A stretch of DNA of 14,520 nucleotides from Candidatus Hydrogenedentota bacterium (GTDB lineage Bacteria > Hydrogenedentota > Hydrogenedentia > Hydrogenedentales > SLHB01). Below the pieces are notes generated by a model that saw only the letters and a program-made list of their open reading frames with translations, was not told the origin of the DNA and searched no databases. This document shows, piece by piece, positions 7,103 through 14,520 of this stretch (the stretch's first letter is position 1; each line of letters opens with the position of its first letter). Where the stretch lies: the NCBI GenBank assembly GCA_003552765.1, contig PUOI01000459.1, positions 1-14,520 of the forward strand. The letters are read 5' to 3'. The position numbers and the translations under genes were made by a program.

Positions 7103-8539
7103 ATGAGACTGCGAGCCATAATGCGGGGGTGGCGGGGTTTCGTGTTGGCGGGCGCGCTGTTCGTCCTGCTTGTGTCGGGCGACGCCTGGCTCAAGGCGGG
7201 AACCCATATGGGATTCAAACCGCCCGAAGCGCAATGGGTGCTGGAGTCGCGCGATTTTCCCGCTTTTTGGGCGGCTGTCGAGCGCGGCCCCGTGTTTGAC
7301 GCCCTCCGGCAGGAGCTGTCCCAACCGCTGCATAGGTTTGATCTCATCGCCTATGAGGCCACCGGCATGCGGCTAACGCCGTACCGCTGGGAGGCCTGGC
7401 TTGGTTCATCCGCTTTGATAGCGTATGCGGATGACCATGCGGGGATATCGCTCCGGCCAGGCCTATTGCTTCGCGTAGCCTCGGCGTTTCACCGCGTGTT
7501 CCCTGGAACCGAGGCCAACGAAGACATCCACGCCTATCGCGATTTCTATTACGCGTGGCGGGACGGGTATCTCATTGCCTCCCCCTCACTTGACTACGTC
7601 CAAGACGCGCTTGAAACCTCGCCGGTTCGTCTCCCTCCCCGCCAAGAGACGCCCCATCTTGTCTGGCGCACGGAGTCTGGGTCACATCCGTTCCATTTCG
7701 GTATCGCCGCGCGAGGCAACCTGCCGCTTGAGGGGTGGGTCCAAGCAGAAATCGAATCACGGGATCGGCCGCTGGAACAGCATTACGGAGCCGCTATCGA
7801 GCCCATGGCGGTTCTTACGGCAACGCGCTGGGACGATCTCGCCACGTTTCTCCGCGCCTTTGCGCCAAACCTTGAAGAACGCCCATCGGCGGCCCCTTTG
7901 CGGCGCGCCCTGGAGGATACCGTAAGCCAATGGCGCTTGGGCGAGCTGGAGGAGGGTTGGGACGAAACTCTGGGACAAACCACGTTCGTCCTTTCGGACA
8001 TCGAGCGATACGGGTTGATTCCGATGCCGCACGCGGCCTTCATTGGGGAGGAATACCACAGGCGGGCGCTCGCTCATCCCCTTGAGCCGCTGTTCGCCAG
8101 CGGCTTCACCTCCATCCCCTATCAATGGGGGCCGGCAGAGGGCGCGATGTATCCGTTGTGGGGGGCCGCCTTGAGCCCCTGTCTCGCGCGTTCCGGCCCG
8201 TACTGGCTGGCGGCCACTCGTGAACGGCTCATATCCGATCTCGTGGAGCACGTATCCGGCGATTCGTATACGGAGGCGGACCTGGAGCTTCGGCTCAACT
8301 GGGAACCGGCGGGCAATGCATTAACCGATTTCTTGCCGGAATGGGGTAGCTACGGCTTGATCCCCGGCGCGGATGAGGGAGATGTGCAACGCGACTATCT
8401 CCCCTATGCCAACGCGCTCGCGAGATTGGGCGGCTTACGGATTACCGGCCGCATGCACGACGGCCGGCTCCAGCTTCAGGGGCAGTTGATTGGAGAACCA
8501 GGCATGGCGGAACCGCAAGAGGACAACCCCGATTCATGA
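7103..8539 (+). CDS. Membrane-anchored or secreted hypothetical protein, 478 aa
   Basis: Function unknown. The N terminus is basic (MRLRAIMRGWR) and followed by one hydrophobic helix (about 12-26) without a clear signal peptidase site, so the protein is probably anchored in the inner membrane with a large periplasmic body. The body alternates short strands and helices, with phrases such as FPAFWAAVERGP (51-62) near the start and a final GLRITGRMHDGRLQLQGQL. This pattern loosely recalls DUF3352-type exported proteins, a low-confidence resemblance. It starts 69 bp after the 91-aa gene. Its stop overlaps the start of the following exported protein (ATGA at 8536-8539), so the two are probably translationally coupled and may work on the same target. 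An internal in-frame ATG (7208) would remove the anchor and is less likely. Confidence 0.82.
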   Translation: MRLRAIMRGWRGFVLAGALFVLLVSGDAWLKAGTHMGFKPPEAQWVLESRDFPAFWAAVERGPVFDALRQELSQPLHRFDLIAYEATGMRLTPYRWEAWLGSSALIAYADDHAGISLRPGLLLRVASAFHRVFPGTEANEDIHAYRDFYYAWRDGYLIASPSLDYVQDALETSPVRLPPRQETPHLVWRTESGSHPFHFGIAARGNLPLEGWVQAEIESRDRPLEQHYGAAIEPMAVLTATRWDDLATFLRAFAPNLEERPSAAPLRRALEDTVSQWRLGELEEGWDETLGQTTFVLSDIERYGLIPMPHAAFIGEEYHRRALAHPLEPLFASGFTSIPYQWGPAEGAMYPLWGAALSPCLARSGPYWLAATRERLISDLVEHVSGDSYTEADLELRLNWEPAGNALTDFLPEWGSYGLIPGADEGDVQRDYLPYANALARLGGLRITGRMHDGRLQLQGQLIGEPGMAEPQEDNPDS

Positions 8540-10875
8540 GCGCCCTAGGTTATCTAACAACCCGCGCGAGGCGAGGCCAATACGCTAACATCCCCCTTAA
8601 TCCCCCTTCGAAGGGGAAATTCTGCCCCGCACAACAGGCATATCGACGGAAACGCGATCTGCCTGCAAGTGAGCGAGCCCATTCCCCCTTGGAAGGGGGT
8701 GGCCCGAAGGGCCGGGGGATGTCAAGGACAGAGGAGGCCGTCAGCTATCTACATTCCCCCAGCCCCCATCAAAAGGGGCAGCGTATGACCGCTTTCCAGT
8801 CGTTACATGTGCCGGCAAGATGCCGGCGGTACGGCTTATTCCCCCTTCGAAGGGGGATTAAGGGGGATGTTGCTCCCGAGATCAGCCTTCATATCCCGCG
8901 ATCAAGAAGGATCTCAGGGATACCAGGCATCTTTTTGCTGGTCCTCCTCCCGCTGATGCTCTTTGCTGGACTGTGTTACAACGCCGCCGCAGACGAAGAG
9001 CCGCATCCCTTTGGCGCGGTCCTAACGTCCCCCGATGCCCGCGCTGAATTCGATGCACAAGGCCGGCTGCTGACTCTCCGCTGGCCAGGCCAAGGCGCTC
9101 CCTCCCACCTTGGCGGCGGCCCCATCGAAGAGGGCGAGTCCCCTGCAGGGATCGGCGCGTTTTGGAGCATCCGCCTCAACGGCGAAGAGTTTGCCTTGCC
9201 CGGCGCCAATGGGGACGTTGCGTTTCGTTGGGAAGAAGACGAACCCGGCGTTCTACGCATGGAACGCGAGATTGCCGGTACGGTCTTGACCGAGACCGCT
9301 TTTCTGCATCCCGAACTGCCCGTTCTAGTGAGCACCGCCGAAGCGCCGGGCGAGCATGTGGCCTGGTACGGCGCGCTGCAACCCGTGGCAAACCCGTTGC
9401 CGGAGATGGCGTTTCTGGACAATCTCTGGCGCCGTCCGGCGGGGTTCGCGCTGGTCACGCCGGATGATGGCGCGCGATGGCTGAGTGTCCGTCCTCAGCG
9501 GGCGGGCGCACGCCGTCAAAGCGACCTCGCATTCCTTAAGAGGCAGCCCCTCGCAGAAGCGGCGTGGGAAGACCTTGGGCGGGGAACCTGGCTGACCCTG
9601 GCCGCGGATCCGCCGCCAACGGAATATCAGGCCGGTAACTTGGGCGAGGATGATTGCGCGCTTGCGGCGTTTCACGAGGAGACCCTCAACAATACCCCCT
9701 TGGCGCACGGGGAGCATGAGAACCTTGCGTTGCGTTTCCCGGACGCCGAGCAGGATGCGTACACGATCATGCTTGCCTTTGGCGAAACGCGCCGGGAGGC
9801 GGAAGAAGCCTTGGAAACCGCCTTGGAGCGAGGCGCGGCCCAACTCCGTGAGGAAACAGCCGCGCATTGGGAAGGCGCTCACCAAGAGATAGCGGAGTTT
9901 GAGAGCTTGCGCGAGCCATGGCGGGACTTCGGGTATGCGATGCGAATGGCGTTGGAACAGAGCATGGGGAGCAGCGGCCTCTTGCGGAGGCCGTATCCCG
10001 GCCCTTCACCGCCGGTTATTCGCCCGCGCGAGACCCCCTGGTTCGTCATCGGACTCCACCAGGCCGGTTTGGGTCACCGCGCAGAGGCTCATCTGCGGTT
10101 CCTGAGTCAACAGGTCCGCGAGGAAGACGATCCCACGGCCCCGCGAGGCTCCTTACCGTATGCCCTGCACGAGGATGGCGAGCCCGCCTGGCCGCGATTT
10201 CTCACGGACCTCCAAGGCGCGGCGCATTTCCTGTGGGCGCTCGAGATTCATCACGGGGCCTTCGGAGGCGAAGGCGAGTTCTTGGAGGAGGTATGGCCTT
10301 CGGCCGAGCTGGCGGCGGAATTTTTAACCACATGGAAGGACCGCCGCACGTGGCGGCCACGGCCCTCGTTTCAGCCTGGCCTTGGCCGCGACGCCTACAC
10401 CGCCGAATGCAGTTTGGCGGCGTTTCGCGGAATGCAAAGCGCAATCGCGCTGGCGAGAGAACGGGGAGACGCGCCATCCCACTGGGAAGACCGGCTGGAA
10501 GAGCTAGAGGCGGTGCTTCGGCGTGACTGCCTGACGGGAGAGGGTGAGTGGTTGATCGACGCGCCCTTGCGCCATTGGCACACCAACGCGCTTCCATTAG
10601 AGGATCCCGCGTGGCTGGAATGGGCGGCGCCTGGCGCGGAGGACTCCGAGCATCCCATCGCGCGCCTCCACGAACTTCTTGCGACGGCGCATTTGGCAGA
10701 ACATCATCCCGGGCTTCGGAGAGAACTCGGGGACACCCTCTCCGCCATCTTGCCTGAACTGGTGACGGGCGCCAGCAGCGTGGAGGATGCAAGCCGCACC
10801 CCCATCGCGGATCCCTATCGCGCGGCCCTGGGGGTTTCCATCTTGCACACCGGGGGCCGCTGGCTGACCCGCTGA
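8536..10875 (+). CDS. Exported protein with predicted (alpha/alpha)6 glucoamylase-like domain; N terminus interrupted by repeat island
   Basis: The 779-aa frame starts at an ATG overlapping the upstream stop (ATGA), with AAGAGGA at 8517-8523. Residues 18-112 are encoded by a palindromic repeat island. A signal-peptide-like core follows (IFLLVLLPLMLFAGL, 132-146) with likely cleavage after AAA (150-152). Residues about 155-400 look like a beta-rich N-terminal domain. Residues about 440-779 resemble the six-hairpin barrel of GH15-type enzymes: DGEPAWPRFLTDLQG (547-561), a WP..E.AAEFLTTWKD helix, and GRDAYTAECSLAAFRGMQSA. At the site where GH15 enzymes carry LWEE, this protein reads SFQPGLG (611-617), so the usual general acid appears absent. 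Fold assignment is inference; substrate unknown. In-frame ATGs at 8785 and 8956 are alternative starts. The stop converges with the 451-aa gene, 16 bp apart. Confidence 0.8.
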   Translation: MSALGYLTTRARRGQYANIPLNPPSKGKFCPAQQAYRRKRDLPASERAHSPLEGGGPKGRGMSRTEEAVSYLHSPSPHQKGQRMTAFQSLHVPARCRRYGLFPLRRGIKGDVAPEISLHIPRSRRISGIPGIFLLVLLPLMLFAGLCYNAAADEEPHPFGAVLTSPDARAEFDAQGRLLTLRWPGQGAPSHLGGGPIEEGESPAGIGAFWSIRLNGEEFALPGANGDVAFRWEEDEPGVLRMEREIAGTVLTETAFLHPELPVLVSTAEAPGEHVAWYGALQPVANPLPEMAFLDNLWRRPAGFALVTPDDGARWLSVRPQRAGARRQSDLAFLKRQPLAEAAWEDLGRGTWLTLAADPPPTEYQAGNLGEDDCALAAFHEETLNNTPLAHGEHENLALRFPDAEQDAYTIMLAFGETRREAEEALETALERGAAQLREETAAHWEGAHQEIAEFESLREPWRDFGYAMRMALEQSMGSSGLLRRPYPGPSPPVIRPRETPWFVIGLHQAGLGHRAEAHLRFLSQQVREEDDPTAPRGSLPYALHEDGEPAWPRFLTDLQGAAHFLWALEIHHGAFGGEGEFLEEVWPSAELAAEFLTTWKDRRTWRPRPSFQPGLGRDAYTAECSLAAFRGMQSAIALARERGDAPSHWEDRLEELEAVLRRDCLTGEGEWLIDAPLRHWHTNALPLEDPAWLEWAAPGAEDSEHPIARLHELLATAHLAEHHPGLRRELGDTLSAILPELVTGASSVEDASRTPIADPYRAALGVSILHTGGRWLTR
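8587..8620 (-). repeat. Palindromic G/C-rich unit A (left terminal inverted repeat)
   Basis: This unit carries the palindrome CCCCTTCGAAGGGG (8603-8616) next to a second CCCCC run. It is the inverse of unit D at 8838-8871, with one mismatch in 34 bases. Related units from memory are widespread in many bacterial genomes. Confidence 0.75.
8681..8722 (+). repeat. Palindromic G/C-rich unit B
   Basis: It begins ATTCCCCCTT and ends GGGGGATGT like unit D, but has GG instead of CG at the hairpin centre (CCCCCTTGGAAGGGGG, 8684-8699). A different middle, with its own GGCCC..GGGCC inverted repeat (8701-8713), lies between the conserved ends. It is therefore a variant of the same family, not an exact copy. 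Confidence 0.65.
8751..8780 (-). repeat. Palindromic G/C-rich unit C (degenerate)
   Basis: It starts ACATTCCCCC and contains CCCCCATCAAAAGGGG, an inverted, shorter relative of units A, B and D. Its run AAGGGG (8773-8778) falls 6 nt before an in-frame ATG at 8785 and could act as a ribosome binding site. Confidence 0.5.
8809..8833. repeat. GCCGGC hairpin repeat, copy 2
   Basis: GCCGGC-AAGAT-GCCGGC followed by GGTACG, matching 22 of 25 bases of the copy at 1074-1098. Here it lies inside a reading frame, 4 bp before unit D, and is translated as part of residues 92-99 of the large exported protein. Confidence 0.65.
8838..8871 (+). repeat. Palindromic G/C-rich unit D (right terminal inverted repeat)
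   Basis: ATTCCCCC followed by the 16-bp palindrome CCCCCTTCGAAGGGGG (8841-8856) and a GGGGGATGTT end. It is the inverse of unit A and forms the right boundary of the island. Confidence 0.75.
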
Positions 10876-10891
10876 ATCCCCTCGGGCTGGA

Positions 10892-12247
10892 CTATTCCAC
10901 CGCGATCTCCGCAGCAAAGGCCCGCATCCTCCGGCCATTGCGATGGGTCAACTCGATCCGTATCGCTTGGGGCGACACCCCCGTCTCCGCCAGGGCATCC
11001 AACACAAGATCCACTGTCGCCTCCGAACCGGGGCTCACAAAGAACGACCCGTCATCGAGCACGGAATGGGTTTGCACGGTCCAGGCGGGATGGCTTCCGG
11101 GGAACAAGCGGAATGCCTCACCGGCGTCCTCACGCACCCAGAGTGTGTACCCCACCGAGTTAACCGGGGCTCCCGCATGGGGCATTCCATCCGGCCAGGG
11201 GGCGAACACGGCGGTCTCGTCCCGGCCGGTGTTGCGAAGACTGGCGCGGATGACCCCGGCGCCGGGTTCGGGCGTAAACGCCGCGGTTACCTGGGTCACG
11301 GGCCCCTGGTGAAATCCGCCAATGACCGCGGCGCCGCTCGCCAATACGGCTTGAACAATAAGCAGCGCCACGGCCCGTTTGCCCCACACCCACGAACGCC
11401 GTCCCATGAACGCCAGCCGCCATTGAGCGCACAGGACCATCGCTACGCCGCCCAGGATGTAGAGCAGTGGCCCAGGTTGTACGGCGGCAGTTGCGCTCTC
11501 TCCGAGAATCGCGCCAACGAGAATGTGGAGCGCCGCGAACATGATGGCGGCCCCGCCGCACAGCATCATGCTTCTCGCCGCCGCGCCATGGCCTTCGGCG
11601 AGGTTTACCACAAATCCGAGCAAGGGAATGAGAAACAACAGTGCCCACAATGTGTAGGCGCCGGCGGGCGGAGTAAGGTCATCGCCAAGGGAGGCGAGGG
11701 CGTGAAAAAATGAGGCCGCTTGCACGGCGTCGGGTAGCTGAAGCCAGCCCAGAAATACGCAGAAGCTCGTCAACACCGCCGCCACGCCCGTCACGCCTCG
11801 GACTACCGCCAACCGGTTCCACGAAACGGCTTCGGCTCCCGCAACGCCGGGACGCGGTCTTCTCTGCGCCTTGGAGGGGGCCGGGGGCGTGGACGCGGGA
11901 ACGTCGCGCGAAGATTGGGCGCTCAGGAGCGCTTCCGCCAATTCCAAGGCTTCGGCGCAGGCTTGCGCTTCCCGGTGGATGATCCGGCCGCGCTCGTTCG
12001 CCTCGCGGGCGTCAATCTCCCCGCTGGCGAGCTGCTCGCCCAGCGCCGCCCGTTCTTGTTCAAGCGATTGGCGGCGTTGGCGCACCCGCTCTTGTTCACG
12101 CCGGATGTTCCTGCGGACAACCGCCAGTTGCCGCTCGACACGTTCCCGTTGCTCGCTGACATCTTCCCCGGCCGGCGGGGCCTGCGCCAGATTCTCGCGC
12201 CACTCAAGCAGGGCGCGCAATTGAGCAATGGGCAACTGATCAGTCAC
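10892..12247 (-). CDS. Coiled-coil and multi-pass membrane protein of unknown function, 451 aa
   Basis: No family recognised. Three parts are visible. Residues 30-112 form a charged coiled coil rich in Arg, Glu and Gln. A Pro/Ala/Arg linker follows (113-140). About five membrane helices lie at 147-168, 196-216, 224-248, 260-276 and 291-311. The last 140 residues look like a beta-rich domain, likely outside the cytoplasm if the coil is inside (five helices put the ends on opposite sides). The start is GTG 12247 with AGGA at 12257-12254, 6 nt upstream. The frame overlaps the pyrG stop by 8 nt, indicating an operon kdsB-pyrG-this gene and probable translational coupling. The context hints at an envelope role, but nothing in the sequence shows an activity. 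Confidence 0.85.
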   Translation of the reverse strand: MTDQLPIAQLRALLEWRENLAQAPPAGEDVSEQRERVERQLAVVRRNIRREQERVRQRRQSLEQERAALGEQLASGEIDAREANERGRIIHREAQACAEALELAEALLSAQSSRDVPASTPPAPSKAQRRPRPGVAGAEAVSWNRLAVVRGVTGVAAVLTSFCVFLGWLQLPDAVQAASFFHALASLGDDLTPPAGAYTLWALLFLIPLLGFVVNLAEGHGAAARSMMLCGGAAIMFAALHILVGAILGESATAAVQPGPLLYILGGVAMVLCAQWRLAFMGRRSWVWGKRAVALLIVQAVLASGAAVIGGFHQGPVTQVTAAFTPEPGAGVIRASLRNTGRDETAVFAPWPDGMPHAGAPVNSVGYTLWVREDAGEAFRLFPGSHPAWTVQTHSVLDDGSFFVSPGSEATVDLVLDALAETGVSPQAIRIELTHRNGRRMRAFAAEIAVE

Positions 12248-13871
12248 GGGCGTTCCTATGAGCCAACGCGGCCCGGATGAACTCGCGGAAAAGTGGTTGC
12301 GGTTTCAGCGGCATGCTCGTGAACTCGGGGTGAAACTGAACGCCGCAGAACCAGGGATGATCCGGCAACTCGATGATCTCGGCCAAATGGGTCCCATCCC
12401 GATGGTGAACTCCGCTGACCACCAAACCGGCCTCCTTTTCCAACCGTTCCCGGTACTCGTTGTTGAACTCGTACCGGTGACGGTGCCGCTCATAAACGAC
12501 ATCGGCGCCGTAGGCTTGTTGCGCCCGCGTGCCTGGGGCTAGGTCGCAGCGATACGCGCCCAGCCGCATGGTGCCGCCCATGTCGCGCACCCCCCGCTGT
12601 TCGGACAAAAGGGATATGACCGGGTCGGGCGTTTCGGGATTAAACTCCGTGCTGTTGGCGTTCGGCAAACCGAGCACGTTCCGGGCCAACTCGATAACCG
12701 CCATCTGCATGCCCAGACAAATCCCCAGAAACGGGACCTTGTTTTCGCGGACATACCGCATGGTCCGAATCTTGCCCTCGACGCCCCGTTTGCCAAACCC
12801 CGGGCATATCAGAATGCCATCATAACACGCCAAGCCTTCGGCGGGATCTTGCGGCCCCTCGAAGCGTTCCGAATCTATCCATTCCAAGACGACCCGCGTG
12901 TCGTTGGCAATCCCCGCATGGCCCAAGGCTTCCTGAATGCTCTTATACGCGTCGTCGTGGCTCACGTATTTTCCCACGGCCGCGACACGCAATTCGTGGG
13001 CGGGGTTCCCGATCTTTTCCACCATCCCCCGCCATTCCGCGAGGTCGTCTTTCTGGGCTTCGACGTTCAACACGCCAAGCACCGTGCTGTCCAGCCGTTG
13101 CTTCTGGAAGTTCAGCGGTATCGCGTAAATTGGCGCCATATCCTCGGCGCTAATGATGGCCTCTTCGCGCACGTTGCAGAACATGGCGATCTTACGGCGT
13201 TCATCCTCCCGCAATGTCACCGTCCCTGTCCGGCAAATGATGACATCCGGGGCAATGCCGATGTCGCGCAGGGCGCGCACGCTGTGCTGGGTGGGTTTCG
13301 TCTTGAGTTCACCCGCCGCCTCGATGTAGGGCAGCAGCGTTACATGAATGGTGCATGTATCGCTCGGCTTGACTTCGATCTGGAACTGGCGGATGGCCTC
13401 AAGAAACGGCAGACTCTCTATGTCGCCCACGGTCCCGCCGATTTCGACGATAGCCACATCGGGCTCGGGTTCTTCCTCGGCGGTGAGCATGCGGATGCGG
13501 TTCTTGATCTCATCGGTGATATGCGGGATGACCTGGACGGTCTTGCCGAGGTATTCGCCCCGGCGCTCCTTCTGAATCACCGCATTGTAGATGCCGCCCG
13601 TTGTAACGTTGCTCTTTTGCGTGAGCCTCGCCTGCGTGAAACGCTGGTAGTGGCCCAAGTCGAGGTCGGTCTCGGCGCCATCATCCGTGACAAACACCTC
13701 CCCGTGTTCATACGGATTCATCGTGCCCGGATCCACGTTAATGTAGGGATCCAGCTTCATCATGGCGACGCGGAGGCCCCGCGATTCAAGCAGCAATCCC
13801 AGGCTTGCCGCGACAATTCCCTTTCCCACCGAGGACACGACCCCGCCGGTCACAAAGACGTATTTTGGCAT
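12240..13871 (-). CDS. pyrG: CTP synthase
   Basis: Converts UTP to CTP using ATP and glutamine, the last step of de novo pyrimidine nucleotide synthesis. The 543-aa protein has the normal length and two domains. The amidoligase part (about 1-270) opens [18 protein letters not shown], with the ATP-binding SSVGKG and further family motifs [13 protein letters not shown] and GGTVGDIES. The class I glutamine amidotransferase part (about 295-543) has the nucleophile Cys385 in GICLGMQM and the His514/Glu516 pair in FHPEFTS. ATG 13871 is preferred over an in-frame TTG at 13877, since AGGGGAG lies 6 nt before it and the TGATG junction overlaps the kdsB stop by one base. Its product CTP is the co-substrate of KdsB next door. 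Confidence 0.98.
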   Translation of the reverse strand: MPKYVFVTGGVVSSVGKGIVAASLGLLLESRGLRVAMMKLDPYINVDPGTMNPYEHGEVFVTDDGAETDLDLGHYQRFTQARLTQKSNVTTGGIYNAVIQKERRGEYLGKTVQVIPHITDEIKNRIRMLTAEEEPEPDVAIVEIGGTVGDIESLPFLEAIRQFQIEVKPSDTCTIHVTLLPYIEAAGELKTKPTQHSVRALRDIGIAPDVIICRTGTVTLREDERRKIAMFCNVREEAIISAEDMAPIYAIPLNFQKQRLDSTVLGVLNVEAQKDDLAEWRGMVEKIGNPAHELRVAAVGKYVSHDDAYKSIQEALGHAGIANDTRVVLEWIDSERFEGPQDPAEGLACYDGILICPGFGKRGVEGKIRTMRYVRENKVPFLGICLGMQMAVIELARNVLGLPNANSTEFNPETPDPVISLLSEQRGVRDMGGTMRLGAYRCDLAPGTRAQQAYGADVVYERHRHRYEFNNEYRERLEKEAGLVVSGVHHRDGTHLAEIIELPDHPWFCGVQFHPEFTSMPLKPQPLFREFIRAALAHRNARD

Positions 13872-14520
13872 CAGCAACTCCCCTCTTGCCGGTGGCGCAG
13901 GTATGCGGCGGCCCGTTCGAGGTCCGCGGGCGTATCCACCCCAATGGATTCATAGTCTGTTTCCACGACGCTCATCGTATAGCCATTCTCGAGTACGCGC
14001 AATTGTTCAAGTTTCTCCAAGCATTCCAATGGGGACGGCGGCATCTCCGCGTATTTTAGTAAGAAATCCCGGCGGTACACATACAACCCGATGTGCTGCC
14101 AATGATGGGATGCCTCCCCCGCCCCATCACGCACATACGGAATGGGATGCCGGCTGAAATACAACGCCCGCCCGTCCCGGCCGCACACGACCTTCACAAC
14201 GTTGGGATCCGCCACAAGGGCGGGATCCGTGATGCGCCGCCTCGCCGTGGCCATCACCAGCTCCGGATCAGCCAAGAGCGGCTCAATGGCGCGATCAATG
14301 GTCGCGGGATCCATCAGCGGCTCGTCGCCTTGTACGTTGACGAGGATATCGGCATCCCGTTTCGCCGCCACCTCCGCCATGCGATCGGTCCCGCTGGGAT
14401 GGTCCGGCCGGGTATGCACATACGGGACGCCATGCGCCTGCAAGACCTCGGCGACGCGCGCGTCATCCACCGCCACCACGGTCTCCCCAACCAGCCGCGC
14501 GGCCCGCGTCCGGTCGTAGA
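13871..14520 (-). CDS. kdsB: 3-deoxy-manno-octulosonate cytidylyltransferase (5' end outside window)
   Basis: Activates Kdo with CTP to give CMP-Kdo for lipopolysaccharide inner-core synthesis in the cytoplasm. About 216 residues are visible; the start and some 30-35 N-terminal residues, including the LPAKPL-type nucleotide loop, lie beyond the right edge. Diagnostic motifs: [56 protein letters not shown] and the C-terminal [16 protein letters not shown]. The frame is open to the window end and reads [22 protein letters not shown], as expected just after the missing part. Its TGA overlaps the pyrG ATG by one base (TGATG). It shows that the organism makes Kdo, so it has a Gram-negative outer membrane. 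Confidence 0.96.
   Translation of the reverse strand, partial: YDRTRAARLVGETVVAVDDARVAEVLQAHGVPYVHTRPDHPSGTDRMAEVAAKRDADILVNVQGDEPLMDPATIDRAIEPLLADPELVMATARRRITDPALVADPNVVKVVCGRDGRALYFSRHPIPYVRDGAGEASHHWQHIGLYVYRRDFLLKYAEMPPSPLECLEKLEQLRVLENGYTMSVVETDYESIGVDTPADLERAAAYLRHRQEGSC

Larger units (their letters stand above)
8587..8871. repeat. 285-bp palindromic repeat island with terminal inverted repeats
   Basis: The first and last 30 bp are perfect inverted repeats of each other (8587-8616 and 8842-8871; 33 of 34 if extended to 8620/8838). The ends read AACATC and GATGTT. A GCT triplet flanks each side (8584-8586, 8872-8874), as a 3-bp target duplication would. Inside are two more G/C-rich palindromic units (8681-8722 and 8751-8780) and a GCCGGC hairpin (8809-8833). 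There is no transposase or other protein-coding candidate of its own. The length is 95 codons, so the host frame is kept. It could be one non-autonomous (MITE-like) element or several repeats accumulated at one site. Confidence 0.72.

Noticed and set aside
6287..7333. A 348-codon open frame on the minus strand
   Set aside because: It runs opposite three plus-strand genes with ribosome binding sites and protein-like products, and its translation resembles no family.
8587..8871. CRISPR array or ordinary insertion sequence
   Set aside because: The units are palindromic, alternate in direction and differ in length and spacing, so they are not CRISPR repeats; no transposase is present in the 285 bp.
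8536..8880. Treating the first 112 residues of the large exported protein as a conserved N-terminal domain
   Set aside because: Most of it (18-112) is translated repeat DNA, so it should not be used for family assignment.
8940..8990. Lipoprotein signal (Cys147)
   Set aside because: The residues before Cys read AGL; Leu at -1 does not fit the lipobox, while AAA further on fits signal peptidase I.
12849..13955. A 368-codon open frame on the plus strand opposite pyrG and kdsB
   Set aside because: It is the antisense shadow of two certain genes; long antisense frames are expected in GC-rich DNA with this codon usage.

Overview
The window comes from a GC-rich, Gram-negative bacterium. A kdsB gene implies Kdo-containing lipopolysaccharide. 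A Tat-exported Gfo/Idh/MocA oxidoreductase and several small conserved proteins of unknown function suggest the PVC superphylum or Candidatus Hydrogenedentota. That placement is inference from gene style, not proof. No rRNA, tRNA, CRISPR array or transposase was seen.

Layout, left to right. (1) 1-683, minus: N-terminal part of an exported Gfo/Idh/MocA oxidoreductase that runs off the left edge. (2) 684-1303: a 620-bp stretch without a supported gene, holding one GCCGGC hairpin repeat and a good promoter candidate. (3) 1304-2392, plus: a protein resembling the DUF7309/DUF6930 families. (4) 2408-4389, minus: plsY and der, overlapping by 4 nt, behind a candidate promoter. (5) 4519-6090, minus: a polytopic membrane protein with the TMTC-type GT-C glycosyltransferase signature. 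(6) 6242-10875, plus: four genes in a row, namely a 165-aa cytoplasmic protein, a 91-aa helical protein, a 478-aa membrane-anchored protein and a large exported protein with a predicted (alpha/alpha)6 glucoamylase-like domain. (7) 10892-14520, minus: kdsB (partial), pyrG and a 451-aa coiled-coil/membrane protein, with touching or overlapping reading frames.

How the genes fit together: PyrG makes CTP, and KdsB spends CTP to activate Kdo for lipid A-core synthesis. PlsY starts membrane phospholipid synthesis, and Der is a ribosome assembly GTPase. The GT-C-like protein and the two exported proteins look like envelope or carbohydrate functions, but their substrates cannot be read from sequence.

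The most unusual feature is a 285-bp island of palindromic G/C-rich repeats at 8587-8871. It has perfect 30-bp terminal inverted repeats and a 3-bp GCT direct repeat on each side. It sits inside the 5' end of the large exported protein's reading frame, between an ATGA-coupled start codon and the signal peptide. Its length is an exact multiple of three, so the frame stays open. The rest of the window is mostly ordinary housekeeping plus uncharacterised envelope genes; I found no convincing new multi-gene defence or mobile system.
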